64,000 bases of DNA from Frigidibacter mobilis (GTDB taxonomy: Bacteria; Pseudomonadota; Alphaproteobacteria; Rhodobacterales; Rhodobacteraceae), in the NCBI RefSeq assembly GCF_001620265.1, contig NZ_CP012661.1, positions 2,356,001 to 2,420,000 of the forward strand. Reading direction: 5' to 3'. Shown one piece after another: positions 8,760 through 18,239 of this stretch. The position numbers were made by a program, and so were the translations under genes. Position 1 is the first letter of the stretch; each line of letters starts with the position of its first letter. The notes under the pieces were generated by a model, which saw nothing but the letters and a program-made list of their open reading frames with translations, was not told the DNA's origin and did no database searches.

Positions 8760-10033
8760 TTGCGGATGCGCCGCACCATCAGCCAGACCGCGCCGACCAC
8801 CAGCGGCACCAGCGCCGCGGTCAGCACCGATTTCTGCAGATGCGCCGCCTCGGCAAAGGGCAACATCAGATAGCTGGCAAGGCTGACCGCGTAATAGCTG
8901 ATCGCCACCACCGACAGCCCCTCGACCGTGTGCTGCAGCCGCAGCTGCAGATCGGCGCGCTTGTCCATGCTCTCCAGCACCCGCTGGTTCTGGGCGGATC
9001 GTTCCACATCCACCCGGGTGCGCAGCAATTCGCCCGCCCGCGTCGCCCGCTCCGCCATCTGCCCCAGCCGCCGCTCGGCCGATTTCACCGTGCGCATGGC
9101 AGGGTCATAGCGGCGCATGAAGAACTCGGTGAAGGTCTGGCGGCCCTGGAAGCGGCTCTCACGCAGCACCTCGATCCGCTGCAGCACGATCGCCTCATAG
9201 GCAGCGGTCGCGCCGAAGCGGAAGCTGTGCTGCATCGCCAGCGCCTCCAGCTCGGCCGAGACCGCCAGCAGCGCGTGCAGCACCTCCTCGGCCGGGCGCG
9301 CCTCATCGGTCATCCCCACCACCAGCGCCGAGAGCTGCGGGTCGAGCGCATTGAGCCGCGCCGTCAGCTCCCGCGCCCGCCCCAGCCCCAGCATCGACAT
9401 GGCGCGGTAGGTCTCCACCTCGCACAGCCGCTGCACGATCCGCCCCACCCGCCGCGCCCCGGTACCGGGACGCACGAAGACCGCAAAGCGCATCTGCCCG
9501 GCGGCATCTATGCGGAAATCCCCGGCAATCACCGCGGCGCCCTCGATGATCGTGGCGCAGGCCAGGCTCTCGGGCACGAACCACTGATCCAGCCGCGCGG
9601 TGATCTCGGCCGGATCCTCGGGCAGGAACTCCACCCGTACCGTCACCGCCGCCAGCCGCTTGCCCGGCGCGCCCGCCAGCCAGGCGGCCGGAAACACCTC
9701 GGCCAGCGCCGGGTCGAAGGCCCGCTCCGCCAGCCCCGAGGAGAAGGCCGAATAGGTCACGAACTCGGTATGGCTCTCCCATTTCAGGTCATGCCGCCCC
9801 AGCGTGCTGGAAAAATGCGTGGCCCCCGGCTGCGGATGTGCCGCGCCATGCCGGTCCAGCAGCGCCAGCAGATGCGCAAGATCGGCGCCGCGGTCGCGGT
9901 TCGCCGCCTCGACGGGCTGCTTGATCGCCAGATACACCGCCTCGCAGGGCGCCTCCAGCGAGGGGAAGGGCCGCGCATGCAGCTCGTTGGTCAGCGCATA
10001 GCGCAGGGGATGGTCTTGCAACGGGGTCATCAT
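8747..10033 (-). CDS. DUF3422 family membrane-anchored protein
   Basis: 428 residues. The start HPLRYALTNELHARPFPSLE is the recognisable opening of the DUF3422 family (proteobacterial, unknown function). The central part is soluble and alpha-helical with a likely coiled-coil stretch (about 290-360, rich in Glu, Arg and Leu). Two membrane segments form the C-terminus (LSVVAISYYAVSLASYLMLP and LTAALVPLVVGAVWLMV) ahead of a short basic tail RRIRKAMH, so the bulk probably faces the cytoplasm. It stands alone: convergent with the peptide-permease operon and 336 bases downstream of pntB. The start could be either of two adjacent ATG codons. No reaction is known for the family, so none is proposed. 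Confidence 0.85.
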   Translation of the reverse strand: MMTPLQDHPLRYALTNELHARPFPSLEAPCEAVYLAIKQPVEAANRDRGADLAHLLALLDRHGAAHPQPGATHFSSTLGRHDLKWESHTEFVTYSAFSSGLAERAFDPALAEVFPAAWLAGAPGKRLAAVTVRVEFLPEDPAEITARLDQWFVPESLACATIIEGAAVIAGDFRIDAAGQMRFAVFVRPGTGARRVGRIVQRLCEVETYRAMSMLGLGRARELTARLNALDPQLSALVVGMTDEARPAEEVLHALLAVSAELEALAMQHSFRFGATAAYEAIVLQRIEVLRESRFQGRQTFTEFFMRRYDPAMRTVKSAERRLGQMAERATRAGELLRTRVDVERSAQNQRVLESMDKRADLQLRLQHTVEGLSVVAISYYAVSLASYLMLPFAEAAHLQKSVLTAALVPLVVGAVWLMVRRIRKAMH

Positions 10034-10174
10034 CGGCTCCTCATCGCTGCAGGACTAGCGCGCAGGGCCTGCGCCCCGCGCGCCCAAATCGTCGCGCCGC
10101 GCGGCATCCTTCCGCATACTTGCTTTTGTGCAACGCTCCCCCCCCAACAAGACCGCCGCGCAAGGCCCCGGCCG

Positions 10175-10211
10175 CCGGGGGTTTTCCACCCCCGGACTCC
10201 CGGAGGATATT
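10175..10211 (-). repeat. AAATATCC-type GC-rich repeat, minus orientation
   Basis: On the minus strand the box AAATATCCTCCGGGAG is followed by a seven-base hairpin CCGGGGG / CCCCCGG (10175-10195). It is an inverted partner of the copy at 10261-10301 and resembles the element after the kynureninase gene. It is likely a dispersed intergenic element with terminator-like folding. Confidence 0.55.
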
Positions 10212-10260
10212 TGCGACAAGGCAAAGCCGGCAGTGCCCGCCCTTGCCCTTTGCCTTGGAG

Positions 10261-10303
10261 AAATATCCTCGGGGGGTGAAGGGGGGCAGACAGCCCCCCT
10301 TCT
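10261..10303 (+). repeat. AAATATCC-type GC-rich repeat with terminator-like hairpin, plus orientation
   Basis: The box AAATATCCTCGGGGGG is followed by a stem GGGGGGC (10281-10287) / GCCCCCC (10293-10299) and TTCTT. It has the same plan as the element at 15486-15541. Both flanking genes are on the minus strand, so this plus-oriented terminator shape has no obvious gene to terminate here. Confidence 0.55.
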
Positions 10304-10322
10304 TCCGGCGCCCGAAACGCAA

Positions 10323-10346
10323 GACGCCCCGCAACCGCGGGGCGCC
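10323..10346 (-). terminator. Terminator hairpin after pntB
   Basis: GCCCCGC-AACC-GCGGGGC forms a strong seven-base core stem with additional flanking pairs, starting about 25 bases beyond the pntB stop. The minus-strand tail is only weakly T-rich (CTTGCGTTT), so termination efficiency is uncertain. Confidence 0.6.
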
Positions 10347-10369
10347 CGGCAATCTCAAGGACGGCGCCG

Positions 10370-11869
10370 TCAGCCGATCATCGGCAGCAGCTGGTCGATC
10401 GACTTCTTGGCATCGCCATAGAACATCCGCGTGTTGTCCTTGAAGAACAGCGGGTTCTCGATCCCCGAATAGCCAGTTCCCTGCCCGCGCTTGGAGACGA
10501 ACACCTGCTTGGCTTTCCACACTTCCAGCACCGGCATCCCGGCGATGGGCGAGTTGGGGTCTTCCTGCGCGGCCGGGTTCACGATGTCATTGGAGCCGAT
10601 CACGATCACCACGTCGGTCGAGGGGAAATCCTCGTTGATCTCGTCCATCTCCATCACGATGTCATAGGGCACCTTGGCTTCCGCCAGCAGCACGTTCATG
10701 TGCCCCGGCAGCCGCCCCGCGACCGGGTGGATGGCAAAGCGCACGGTCTTTCCCGCCGCGCGCAGCTTGCGCGTCAGCTCGCTGACCGATTGCTGCGCCT
10801 GCGCCACCGCCATGCCATAGCCGGGCACGATGATGACGGAATCCGCATCGTTCAGCGCCGCCGCCACGCCATCGGCGTCGATGGCCAGCTGCTCGCCCGA
10901 GATTTCCATCGCCGGGCCGGTCGTCCCGCCAAAGCCGCCCAGGATCACGCTGATGAAACTGCGGTTCATCGCCTTGCACATGATGTAGCTCAGGATCGCG
11001 CCCGAAGAGCCGACCAGCGCCCCCACCACGATCAAGAGGTCATTGCCCAGGCTGAAGCCGATCGCCGCCGCCGCCCAGCCGGAATAGCTGTTCAGCATCG
11101 ACACCACGACCGGCATGTCTGCCCCGCCGATGCCCATGATGAGGTGATAGCCGATGAAGAACGCCGCCAGCGTCATCACCAGCAGCGCCAGCGTGCTGCC
11201 CGATTGCAGGTAGACCAGCAGGAACACCAGCGAGATCAGCGCCGCCCCCGCGTTCAGCATATGGCCGCCCGGCAGCTTCTTGGCCTTGCCGTCCACCTTG
11301 CCCGCCAGCTTGCCGAAGGCCACCACCGACCCGGTGAAGGTGACCGCCCCGATGAACACGCCCAGGAAGGTCTCGACGCGCAGGATCGACATCTCGGCCG
11401 GGCTCTTGTGCGCGATGACCCCGGCAAAGGCCCCCAGCTCTGCCAGGCGAAGCCCAAGCCACTGGCCGAGGTCGGCGCCGTTCGAAGCCGCCATCAGCCG
11501 CTCGGGATCCGCAGCCAGCGCGTGCAGCGCCGCCACATCCAGCATCACGATATGGGTGTTGAAGCCGATGAACACCGCCGCAAGCCCGACCAGGCTGTGC
11601 ATCGCCGCCACCAGCTGCGGCATCTCCGTCATCTGCACCCGCTGCGCGACGACATAGCCGATGCCGCCCCCGACCAGCACCATGACCAGCGAGACCAGCC
11701 AGTTGCCCGCACCCGGGCCATAAAGCGTCGCAGCCACCGCCAGCGCCATGCCGACGATGCCGTACCAGACCGCGCGCTTGGCGCTTTCCTGCCCCGAAAG
11801 TCCGCCCAGGGACTGGATGAACAGGACAGCCGCGACCACATAGGCCGCCGTGGTGAATCCGTAATCCAT
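10370..11869 (-). CDS. pntB: NAD(P) transhydrogenase subunit beta
   Basis: 499 residues. The subunit combines the membrane domain II (many hydrophobic helices in residues 1-270) and the NADP(H)-binding domain III. The domain III fingerprint [13 protein letters not shown] is present, as are [10 protein letters not shown] and the C-terminal [16 protein letters not shown] region. With PntA it couples hydride transfer from NADH to NADP+ with inward proton flow, supplying NADPH. It starts 12 bases after the pntA stop, so the two form one operon, pntA then pntB. Length is close to that of known PntB proteins. A hairpin terminator follows. Confidence 0.96.
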   Translation of the reverse strand: MDYGFTTAAYVVAAVLFIQSLGGLSGQESAKRAVWYGIVGMALAVAATLYGPGAGNWLVSLVMVLVGGGIGYVVAQRVQMTEMPQLVAAMHSLVGLAAVFIGFNTHIVMLDVAALHALAADPERLMAASNGADLGQWLGLRLAELGAFAGVIAHKSPAEMSILRVETFLGVFIGAVTFTGSVVAFGKLAGKVDGKAKKLPGGHMLNAGAALISLVFLLVYLQSGSTLALLVMTLAAFFIGYHLIMGIGGADMPVVVSMLNSYSGWAAAAIGFSLGNDLLIVVGALVGSSGAILSYIMCKAMNRSFISVILGGFGGTTGPAMEISGEQLAIDADGVAAALNDADSVIIVPGYGMAVAQAQQSVSELTRKLRAAGKTVRFAIHPVAGRLPGHMNVLLAEAKVPYDIVMEMDEINEDFPSTDVVIVIGSNDIVNPAAQEDPNSPIAGMPVLEVWKAKQVFVSKRGQGTGYSGIENPLFFKDNTRMFYGDAKKSIDQLLPMIG

Positions 11870-11881
11870 TGACCGGCCCCC

Positions 11882-13453
11882 TTACGATTTCTGGAACATG
11901 GCGAGCATGCGGCGCGTCACCATGAAACCACCGAAGATGTTGATCCCGGCCATGAACACCGAAGCCGCCGCCAGGATCACCACCAGCCAGTTCCCCGACC
12001 CGATCTGCATCAGCGCCCCAAGGATGATGATCGACGAAATCGCGTTCGTCACCGCCATCAGCGGCGTATGCAGGCTGTGCGACACGTTCCAGATCACCTG
12101 CACGCCGACATAGACCGACAGCACGAAGACGATGAAGTGGCTCATGAAGCTGGCAGGGGCGAAGAGCCCGGCCAGCAGGATCAGCGCGCCGCCGATCACC
12201 AGCATCCCCACCTGGTTGCGGGTCTGCGTCTTGAAGGCGGCGATCTCGGCCGCCCGCTTTTCCTCATGCGTCAGCTCGCGCGCCTTCTCCTTGGGCTTCG
12301 CGGCGGCAATCGCCGCGATCTTCGGGGGCGGCGGCGGGAAGGTGATCGCGCCCTCATGGGTCACGGTCGCGCCCCGGATCACGTCATCCTCCATGTTGTG
12401 GAAGATCGCGCCATCCTTCTTCGGGGTCAGGTCCGTCATCATGTGGCGGATGTTGGTCGAATAGAGCGTCGAGGCCTGCGCCGCCATCCGGCTGGGGAAG
12501 TCGGTATAGCCGACGATGGTCACGCCGTTCGGGCTGACGATCTTCTCGTCCGGCACCGTCAGGTCGCAGTTGCCGCCACGCTCGGCGGCAAGGTCGACCA
12601 CCACCGATCCGGGCTTCATCAGCGCCACCATGTCCTCGGTCCACAGCTTCGGCGCAGGCCGGCCGGGGATCAGCGCGGTGGTGATGACGATGTCCATCTC
12701 GGGCGCCAGCTCGCGGAACTTCGCCAGCTGCTTCTCGCGGAACTCGGGGCTGGACGGGGCGGCATAGCCCCCCGTCGCGGCGCCGTCCTGCGTCGGCTCG
12801 AACTCCAGGAACACGAAATTCGCGCCCATCGATTCGATCTGCTCGGAAACTTCGGGGCGCACGTCGAAGGCATGGACGATGGCGCCGAGGCTGGTCGCGG
12901 TGCCGATCGCGGCAAGCCCGGCAACGCCGGCCCCCACCACCAGAACCTTGGCCGGGGGCACCTTGCCCGCCGCCGTCACCTGGCCGGTGAAGAAGCGGCC
13001 GAAATTGCTGCCCGCCTCGATCACCGCCCGGTAGCCGGCGATATTGGCCATCGAGGACAGCGCGTCCATCTTCTGCGCGCGGCTGATCCGCGGCACCATG
13101 TCCATCGCAATCACCGTGGCGCCCTGCGCCTTGGCCTGCTCCAGCAGTTCGGTGTTCTGCGCGGGGTAGAAGAAGGAAATCAGCGTCTGGCCGGCGCGCA
13201 GCATCTGCACCTCGGCTTCCACCGGCGGGCGCACCTTGGCGACCACATCCACCGCCGCGAACAGCGCCGCAGCATCTTGCAGCACCGTCACTCCGGCGCC
13301 GGCATAGGCCGCGTCCGAAATGCCCGCGCCCTGCCCGGCACCTGCTTCCACAAAACACTCATGCCCCAGCTTCTGCAGCTGAAGGGCCGAGTCGGGTGTC
13401 ATCGCTACGCGCGCCTCACCCGGAAAAATCTCTTTCGGTGCCCCGATCTTCAC
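11882..13453 (-). CDS. pntA: NAD(P) transhydrogenase subunit alpha
   Basis: 523 residues; a full-length, unsplit PntA. Residues 1-375 form the NAD(H)-binding domain I, with the Rossmann motif [20 protein letters not shown] and the alanine-dehydrogenase-like start [21 protein letters not shown] Pro/Lys/Glu-rich linker (about 375-415) leads to four C-terminal membrane helices of domain II (from [16 protein letters not shown] onward). In several alphaproteobacteria this polypeptide is split into PntAA and PntAB; here it is fused. It is the first gene of the pntA-pntB operon. Confidence 0.96.
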   Translation of the reverse strand: MKIGAPKEIFPGEARVAMTPDSALQLQKLGHECFVEAGAGQGAGISDAAYAGAGVTVLQDAAALFAAVDVVAKVRPPVEAEVQMLRAGQTLISFFYPAQNTELLEQAKAQGATVIAMDMVPRISRAQKMDALSSMANIAGYRAVIEAGSNFGRFFTGQVTAAGKVPPAKVLVVGAGVAGLAAIGTATSLGAIVHAFDVRPEVSEQIESMGANFVFLEFEPTQDGAATGGYAAPSSPEFREKQLAKFRELAPEMDIVITTALIPGRPAPKLWTEDMVALMKPGSVVVDLAAERGGNCDLTVPDEKIVSPNGVTIVGYTDFPSRMAAQASTLYSTNIRHMMTDLTPKKDGAIFHNMEDDVIRGATVTHEGAITFPPPPPKIAAIAAAKPKEKARELTHEEKRAAEIAAFKTQTRNQVGMLVIGGALILLAGLFAPASFMSHFIVFVLSVYVGVQVIWNVSHSLHTPLMAVTNAISSIIILGALMQIGSGNWLVVILAAASVFMAGINIFGGFMVTRRMLAMFQKS

Positions 13454-13511
13454 TGTGTCTCCCCCAGTCGATGGGCCTCTAAGCCCCGGTGGACCTGAAT
13501 TGGCCGCGAAG

Positions 13512-13540
13512 TCTTAACATTGCGCAACAAAGTTTCACAA
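13512..13540 (-). promoter_or_regulatory. Candidate pntA promoter
   Basis: On the minus strand TTGTGA (13535-13540) and TTAAGA (13512-13517) are separated by 17 bases, about 60 bases upstream of the pntA ATG, in an unusually AT-rich stretch. The match to sigma70 consensus is moderate and was judged by eye only. Confidence 0.4.
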
Positions 13541-13589
13541 GCGAAACGCCGCACTGCAACAACCGGAAGGCGCGGCGGATGCCCGCAAG

Positions 13590-14039
13590 TCACAGCCAGC
13601 GGCGGGTTCGGGCGCAATAGGCGGCGAAGTCCGGGCCGAAGGCAGCCGCCAGCCGCGCCTCCTCGGCAAAGATGAAGCGTCTCTGAATCAGCGCCATGAA
13701 CAGCGGCAGCAGCGGCACCGCCAGGGCGGCATCGCGCAGCACGATCACCCCCGCCAGCACCAGCGCATCGGCCAGGTAGATCGGGTTGCGGCTGAGCCGG
13801 AACAGCCCGCGGCTGACCAGCGCGCCCGGGGTCCGATGCGGAATGAGCGTGGTGCGCGCCAGAACCATCTGCGCCGCCGCCGCCAGCATCAGCAAGGCCC
13901 CCGCCGCGATCAGGCCCCGCCCGACCATGCCGCCCGCGGCGCCGAACAGCCGCAGCGGCACCGCGCCAAGCGCCCAGGCCAGCGCGGCGAATCCCGCCAG
14001 CCAGACCGGCGGGTAGTCGAGGACCTCGAGCGCTTTCAT
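13590..14039 (-). CDS. Isoprenylcysteine carboxyl methyltransferase-like membrane protein
   Basis: 149 residues. It carries the C-terminal pattern of the ICMT/PEMT-like methyltransferase family: LVSRGLFRLSRNPIYLADAL (the RNP-Y motif), then two hydrophobic helices, and FIFAEEARLAAAFGPDFAAY (the E-x-x-L/F-x-x-x-F-G-x-x-Y motif). Such bacterial proteins are small membrane methyltransferases of mostly unknown substrate that use S-adenosylmethionine. The frame is open well upstream, but the ATG at 14039 has a GGAGG seven bases before it and opens directly into the first hydrophobic segment, so it is preferred. It is divergent from kynureninase, with the 11-bp repeats in between. Confidence 0.75.
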   Translation of the reverse strand: MKALEVLDYPPVWLAGFAALAWALGAVPLRLFGAAGGMVGRGLIAAGALLMLAAAAQMVLARTTLIPHRTPGALVSRGLFRLSRNPIYLADALVLAGVIVLRDAALAVPLLPLFMALIQRRFIFAEEARLAAAFGPDFAAYCARTRRWL

Positions 14040-14152
14040 GCAATGCCTCCGGTTCGTCGTTCGGGGGCCAGAGTGGCGCAGCGGGCGGCAGGCGCAAGCC
14101 CCGTCGGCGCGGATTGCGGCTTTCGCGGCGGCGGCGGCATCCGGCAGCAGAG

Positions 14153-14196
14153 CCATACGATTTCCATATTGTTTCCATATGGGTTCCATATCCCGA
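14153..14196. repeat. Four 11-bp-phased direct repeats upstream of kynU
   Basis: The pentamer CCATA (extended to CCATAT in the last three) begins at 14153, 14164, 14175 and 14186, exactly 11 bases apart. Units are CCATACGATTT, CCATATTGTTT, CCATATGGGTT and CCATATCCCGA. The stretch is AT-rich inside a very GC-rich region and ends about 58 bases before the kynureninase start. One-helical-turn spacing is what an array of regulator sites on one DNA face would need; no regulator is identified. Confidence 0.6.
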
Positions 14197-14253
14197 TCCG
14201 CCTTGCCTCCCGCGCCCCGCTGCGGCACCGTCAAGCCAACATCCGGAGGCCCG

Positions 14254-15449
14254 ATGACAACCGATTTCGCCGCAACCCGCGCCCTGTTCCACCTGCCCGA
14301 GGGCATGATCTACCTCGATGGCAACTCGCTCGGCCCCCTGCCCGCGCCGCCGCCGCAAGGCTCGCCCGGACCGTCACCGACGAATGGGGCGAGATGCTCA
14401 TCACCGGCTGGAACCGCGCCGGATGGATGGACCAGCCCGCCCGCAGCGGCGACCGCATCGCCCGGCTGATCGGCGCGGCGCCGGGCACGGTGGTGATGGG
14501 CGATACGCTGAGTATCAAGGTTTATCAAGCCCTTGCCTCGGCACTGGAGCTGAACCCCTCCCGCCGCGTGGTGCTGTCCGATACCGGCAACTTCCCCTCC
14601 GACCTCTATATCGCCGAGGGACTTTTACGCAGCCTGGGCGAGGCCTACGCCTTGCGCACCGTCGCCCCCGAGGATGTGGCAGGCGCGCTCGACGAGACCG
14701 TCGCCGTGCTGATGCTGACCGAAGTCGACTACCGCACCGGGCGCCGCCACGACATGGCCGCCCTCACCGCCCTTGCCCATGACGCCGGCGCGCTGACCGT
14801 CTGGGACCTCGCCCATTCCGCCGGCGCCGTCCCGCTGGACCTTGCCGGAGCGAGTGCCGATTTCGCCGTCGGCTGCACCTACAAATACCTCAACTCCGGC
14901 CCCGGAGGCCCGGCATTTATCTATGTTTCCCCGACACTTGCGGACCAGGCCCGCCCCGCCCTCTCCGGCTGGCTGGGGCATGAGGCACCCTTCGCCTTCG
15001 ACCCCGACTACCGCCCCGGCCGCGGTATCGAGCGGATGCGCGTCGGCACCCCGCCAATCCTGCAACTCGCCGCGCTCGAAGCCGCGCTGGATGTCTGGGA
15101 CATCGCAGACATCCACGACGTGCGCGCGAAATCCATAGAGCTCAGCCAAGCCTTCATCGCCGCAGTCGAGGCCGCCTGCCCCGCCCTCACCCTCGCCAGC
15201 CCCCGCGCCGCGGACCAGCGCGGCAGCCAGGTCAGCTTCCGCCACCCCGAAGGCTACGCGATCATGCAGGCCCTCATCGCCCGCGGCGTCATCGGCGATT
15301 TCCGCGCCCCCGATATCCTGCGCTTCGGCTTCACCCCGCTCTATATCGGCCTCGATGAGGTACTGCGCGCCGCCGATATCCTCGCCGAAGTCATGGTAAG
15401 CGACCTCTGGAACCGCCCCGAATACAAAGCCCGCGCCAGGGTCACCTGA
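14254..15449 (+). pseudogene. kynU: Kynureninase, interrupted by a one-base frameshift
   Basis: The product would be about 398 residues: a PLP enzyme cleaving kynurenine to anthranilate and alanine (tryptophan degradation). The N-terminus (MTTDFAATRALFHLP, then YLDGNSLGPLP) is in one frame. The rest, from LARTVTDEWGEMLITGWNRA to the stop, is one base back. The switch falls in 14340-14357, a run of CCG/GCC triplets; restoring one base would give the expected Ala-rich helix. Catalytic landmarks are intact: the PLP-lysine motif GCTYKYLNSGPGG and the aspartate in TVWDLAHSAG. A good GGAGG precedes the ATG. Either the gene is newly broken or the assembly lost a base. It is followed by a hairpin terminator. 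Confidence 0.85.
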
Positions 15450-15485
15450 CGCGGGCCCAAACCCTCTTCCAATTCGTTCTGGTCC

Positions 15486-15541
15486 AAATATCCCGGGGGG
15501 AGTCTGCGCAGCAGACGGGGGGCAGCGCCCCCCTCTTTCTT
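15486..15541 (+). terminator. Terminator after kynU, part of AAATATCC repeat family
   Basis: The box AAATATCCCGGGGGG is followed by a small hairpin GTCTGC-GCA-GCAGAC and then by GGGGGGC-AGC-GCCCCCC (15517-15533) with a T-rich tail TCTTTCTT. This is a good Rho-independent terminator for the plus-strand kynureninase gene and the same element type as at 10261-10303. Confidence 0.65.
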
Positions 15542-15553
15542 ACCCGCAAGCCC

Positions 15554-16891
15554 TTACAGCCCCGCGTAAATCTCCACCACCCGCGCCACCGCCGCCTCCG
15601 GGCTCATCTCCTCGCTCACGCCGGTACGGCGCGAGGTCAGTTCTACCTTGTTCGCCGCCAGCCCGCGCGGCCCGACGGTGATCCGCCAGGGCAGGCCGAT
15701 CAGGTCCATCGTGGCGAACTTCGCCCCGGCCCGCTCGTCGCGGTCGTCATAGAGCGGGTCCAGCCCCCTGGCCTTCAGCGCGCCATAGATCGCCTCGCAG
15801 GCGGAATCGGTGCCCGCGTCGCCCTGCTTGAGGTTGACGATGCCGGCGTGGAACGGCGTCACGCCCTCGGGCCAGATGATGCCCTTGTCGTCATGGCTCG
15901 CCTCGATGATCGCGCCCAGCAGGCGCGACACGCCGATGCCGTGCGAGCCCATGTGGACGGGAACGCGGGCACCATCCGGGGTCACCACTGTGGCGCCCAT
16001 CGGCTCGGAATACTTGGTGCCGAAGTAGAAGATCTGCCCGACCTCGATCCCCCGCGCCGACTTGCGCCGCTCTTCGGGGATCGCGTCGAACAGGGCCGCG
16101 TCATGGGTCTCGTCGGTTCGGGCGTAGAGCGAGGTGAACTCCTCCATCACCGCCTGGCACTGGGCCTTGTCGTCATAGTCGATCTCGCGCGAGCCAAGGC
16201 GGATGTCGGTGACGGCAGAATCATAGAACACCTCCGACTCGCCCGTGGAGGCCAGTACCAGGAATTCATGGGTGTCATCGCCGCCGATGGGGCCCGAATC
16301 CGCCCGCATCGGGATCGCCTGCAGGCCCATGCGCTCATAGGTGCGCAGGTAGCTGACGAGGTGCCGGTTATAGGCGTGCAGCGCATCTTCCTTGGTCAGG
16401 TCGAAGTTGTAGCCGTCCTTCATCAGGAACTCACGCCCCCGCATCACCCCGAAGCGCGGGCGCATCTCGTCGCGGAACTTCCACTGGATGTGGTAGAGCG
16501 TCAGCGGCAGGTCCTTGTAGCTGTTCACATGGCTGCGGAAGATGTCGGTAATCATCTCCTCGTTGGTCGGGCCATAAAGCATCTCGCGGTCCTGACGGTC
16601 CTTGATGCGCAGCATCTCCTGGCCGTAATCGTCATAACGCCCGCTCTCGCGCCACAGGTCGGCGGGCTGCAGCGTCGGCATCAGCAAGGGGATATGCCCG
16701 GCGCGGATCTGCTCTTCATGCACGATCTGTTCGATCCGGCGCAGCACCTTGAACCCCAGCGGCAGCCAGGAATAGATCCCCGCCGCCTGCTGCTTTATCA
16801 TGCCGGCGCGCAGCATGTAGCGATGCGAGACGATCTGCGCCTCGGCGGGGTTTTCCTTGAGAACGGGCAGGAAGTAGCGAGAGAGGCGCAT
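15554..16891 (-). CDS. proS: Proline--tRNA ligase, short alphaproteobacterial type
   Basis: 445 residues. Class II synthetase: motif 2 region ([28 protein letters not shown]) and motif 3 ([17 protein letters not shown]) are both recognisable, with a C-terminal anticodon-binding domain (HAGIVNLKQ onward). It charges tRNA-Pro. The bacterial form of E. coli carries a roughly 180-residue editing insertion between motifs 2 and 3; here motif 2 and motif 3 are too close for it, as in other Alphaproteobacteria, so deacylation of Ala-tRNA-Pro must be done by a free-standing protein. It is divergent from the PerM-type transporter. Confidence 0.95.
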   Translation of the reverse strand: MRLSRYFLPVLKENPAEAQIVSHRYMLRAGMIKQQAAGIYSWLPLGFKVLRRIEQIVHEEQIRAGHIPLLMPTLQPADLWRESGRYDDYGQEMLRIKDRQDREMLYGPTNEEMITDIFRSHVNSYKDLPLTLYHIQWKFRDEMRPRFGVMRGREFLMKDGYNFDLTKEDALHAYNRHLVSYLRTYERMGLQAIPMRADSGPIGGDDTHEFLVLASTGESEVFYDSAVTDIRLGSREIDYDDKAQCQAVMEEFTSLYARTDETHDAALFDAIPEERRKSARGIEVGQIFYFGTKYSEPMGATVVTPDGARVPVHMGSHGIGVSRLLGAIIEASHDDKGIIWPEGVTPFHAGIVNLKQGDAGTDSACEAIYGALKARGLDPLYDDRDERAGAKFATMDLIGLPWRITVGPRGLAANKVELTSRRTGVSEEMSPEAAVARVVEIYAGL

Positions 16892-17072
16892 CCGCGAGAC
16901 CTATCGGTAAGAGAGCTTGCACATCGTCTATGCGATACGCATCTGTCAGGCAAGCTGACGCGATCCTGCACCGCCCCCCGCGCAACGGGCAAGGCGCTTG
17001 CGGCGCGGCGCAGGCTGGGCGAAGACTGGTCACGGCATTCCGCGCTTGCGGCATTGTGAGGGGAAGACAGGA

Positions 17073-18239
17073 ATGGCGCTGCCGGTCCGGCAACAGATGA
17101 AATACTGGGGCATCGCAGCCGCCCTGTTCCTGGTGGTGCTCTGGGGGCTTGGCAATGTGATCCTGCCCTTCCTGGTGGGCGGGGCGGTGGCCTATTTCAT
17201 GGACCCTGTCGCCGACCGGCTGGAGCGGACGGGCCTGTCCCGCACCGCCGCCACCGCCGTGATCTCCATCGTGGCGGTGGTGGTCTTCGTGCTGGCCGCG
17301 CTGCTGGTGATCCCGACGCTGGTTCGGCAGCTGGCGCAGCTCATCAACACCGCGCCGACGATCCTGGGACAGCTGCAGACCTTCCTGGCCGACCGCTTCC
17401 CCACGATCATGGACAACGAAAGCGTGCTGCGCGAGACGCTGGCCAGCATCGGCGAGATGATCCGCTCGCGCGGGGGGGAGCTGGTGACGAAGGTGCTGTC
17501 CTCGGCAATGGGCGTCGTGAACTTCGTGGTGTTCATCGTCGTGGTGCCGGTGGTGGCCTTCTACATGCTGCTGGACTGGGACAAGATGATCGCCAAGATC
17601 GACGGCTGGCTGCCGCGCGACCATGCGCCCACCATCCGCCGCCTCGCCTCCGAGATCGACCGAGTGCTGGCCGGGTTCGTGCGCGGGCAGGTGCTGGTCT
17701 GCGTGATCCTGGGCGTCTACTATTCGGTGGCGCTGGCGCTGGCGGGGCTGAACTTCGGGCTGGTCGTCGGGGCGATTGCCGGGTTCCTGACCTTCATACC
17801 CTATGTCGGCGCCTTGGTCGGCGGCGGCCTCGCCATCGGCCTTGCAATGTTCCAGTTCTGGGGCAACTGGTGGATGATCGCGCTGATCTGGGCGATCTTC
17901 CAGTCCGGCCAGTTCGTCGAGGGCAATATCCTGACGCCGAAGCTGGTGGGCAGCTCTGTCGGGCTGCATCCAGTCTGGCTCTTGTTCGCGCTGTCGGCCT
18001 TTGGCACCCTCTTCGGCTTTGCCGGGATGCTGGTCGCGGTGCCGGTGGCGGCGGCGCTTGGGGTGATCGCGCGGTTCCTGATAACGCAGTACACGGAAAG
18101 CAAGCTTTACAACGGCCTCGACAGCGTGCCCGAACCCGACCTGCGGGTCGAGGTGACGCTGGCGCCCGAGCCACGGCCGCGGCTGGAGCCGGAAACCGGG
18201 GCCGTCATCTTGCCGCCGCCAGGACACACGGCCCCCTGA
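17073..18239 (+). CDS. AI-2E/PerM family transporter
   Basis: 388 residues with the membrane layout of the PerM/YdiK/TqsA family: two hydrophobic segments at the N-terminus, a central soluble amphipathic portion, then a cluster of helices from LVCVILGVYYSVALALAGL on. The family motif FLTFIPYVGALVGGG is clear. Members export or leak small molecules; the substrate is not predictable and the autoinducer-2 name should not be taken literally. The start chosen gives a compact N-terminus directly ahead of the first helix; the frame stays open 25 codons upstream. The stop overlaps the start of hdaA in TGATG, so the two genes are translationally coupled. Confidence 0.88.
   Translation: MALPVRQQMKYWGIAAALFLVVLWGLGNVILPFLVGGAVAYFMDPVADRLERTGLSRTAATAVISIVAVVVFVLAALLVIPTLVRQLAQLINTAPTILGQLQTFLADRFPTIMDNESVLRETLASIGEMIRSRGGELVTKVLSSAMGVVNFVVFIVVVPVVAFYMLLDWDKMIAKIDGWLPRDHAPTIRRLASEIDRVLAGFVRGQVLVCVILGVYYSVALALAGLNFGLVVGAIAGFLTFIPYVGALVGGGLAIGLAMFQFWGNWWMIALIWAIFQSGQFVEGNILTPKLVGSSVGLHPVWLLFALSAFGTLFGFAGMLVAVPVAAALGVIARFLITQYTESKLYNGLDSVPEPDLRVEVTLAPEPRPRLEPETGAVILPPPGHTAP

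Larger units (their letters stand above)
10034..10369. other. Intergenic region with hairpins and inverted GC-rich repeats
   Basis: 336 bases with no gene. From right to left it holds the pntB terminator hairpin, a plus-oriented AAATATCC repeat with a GGGGGGC/GCCCCCC stem, a minus-oriented copy of the same AAATATCC box beside a CCGGGGG/CCCCCGG stem, and then the presumed promoter region of the DUF3422 gene. No promoter hexamers were clear enough to call. Confidence 0.6.
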
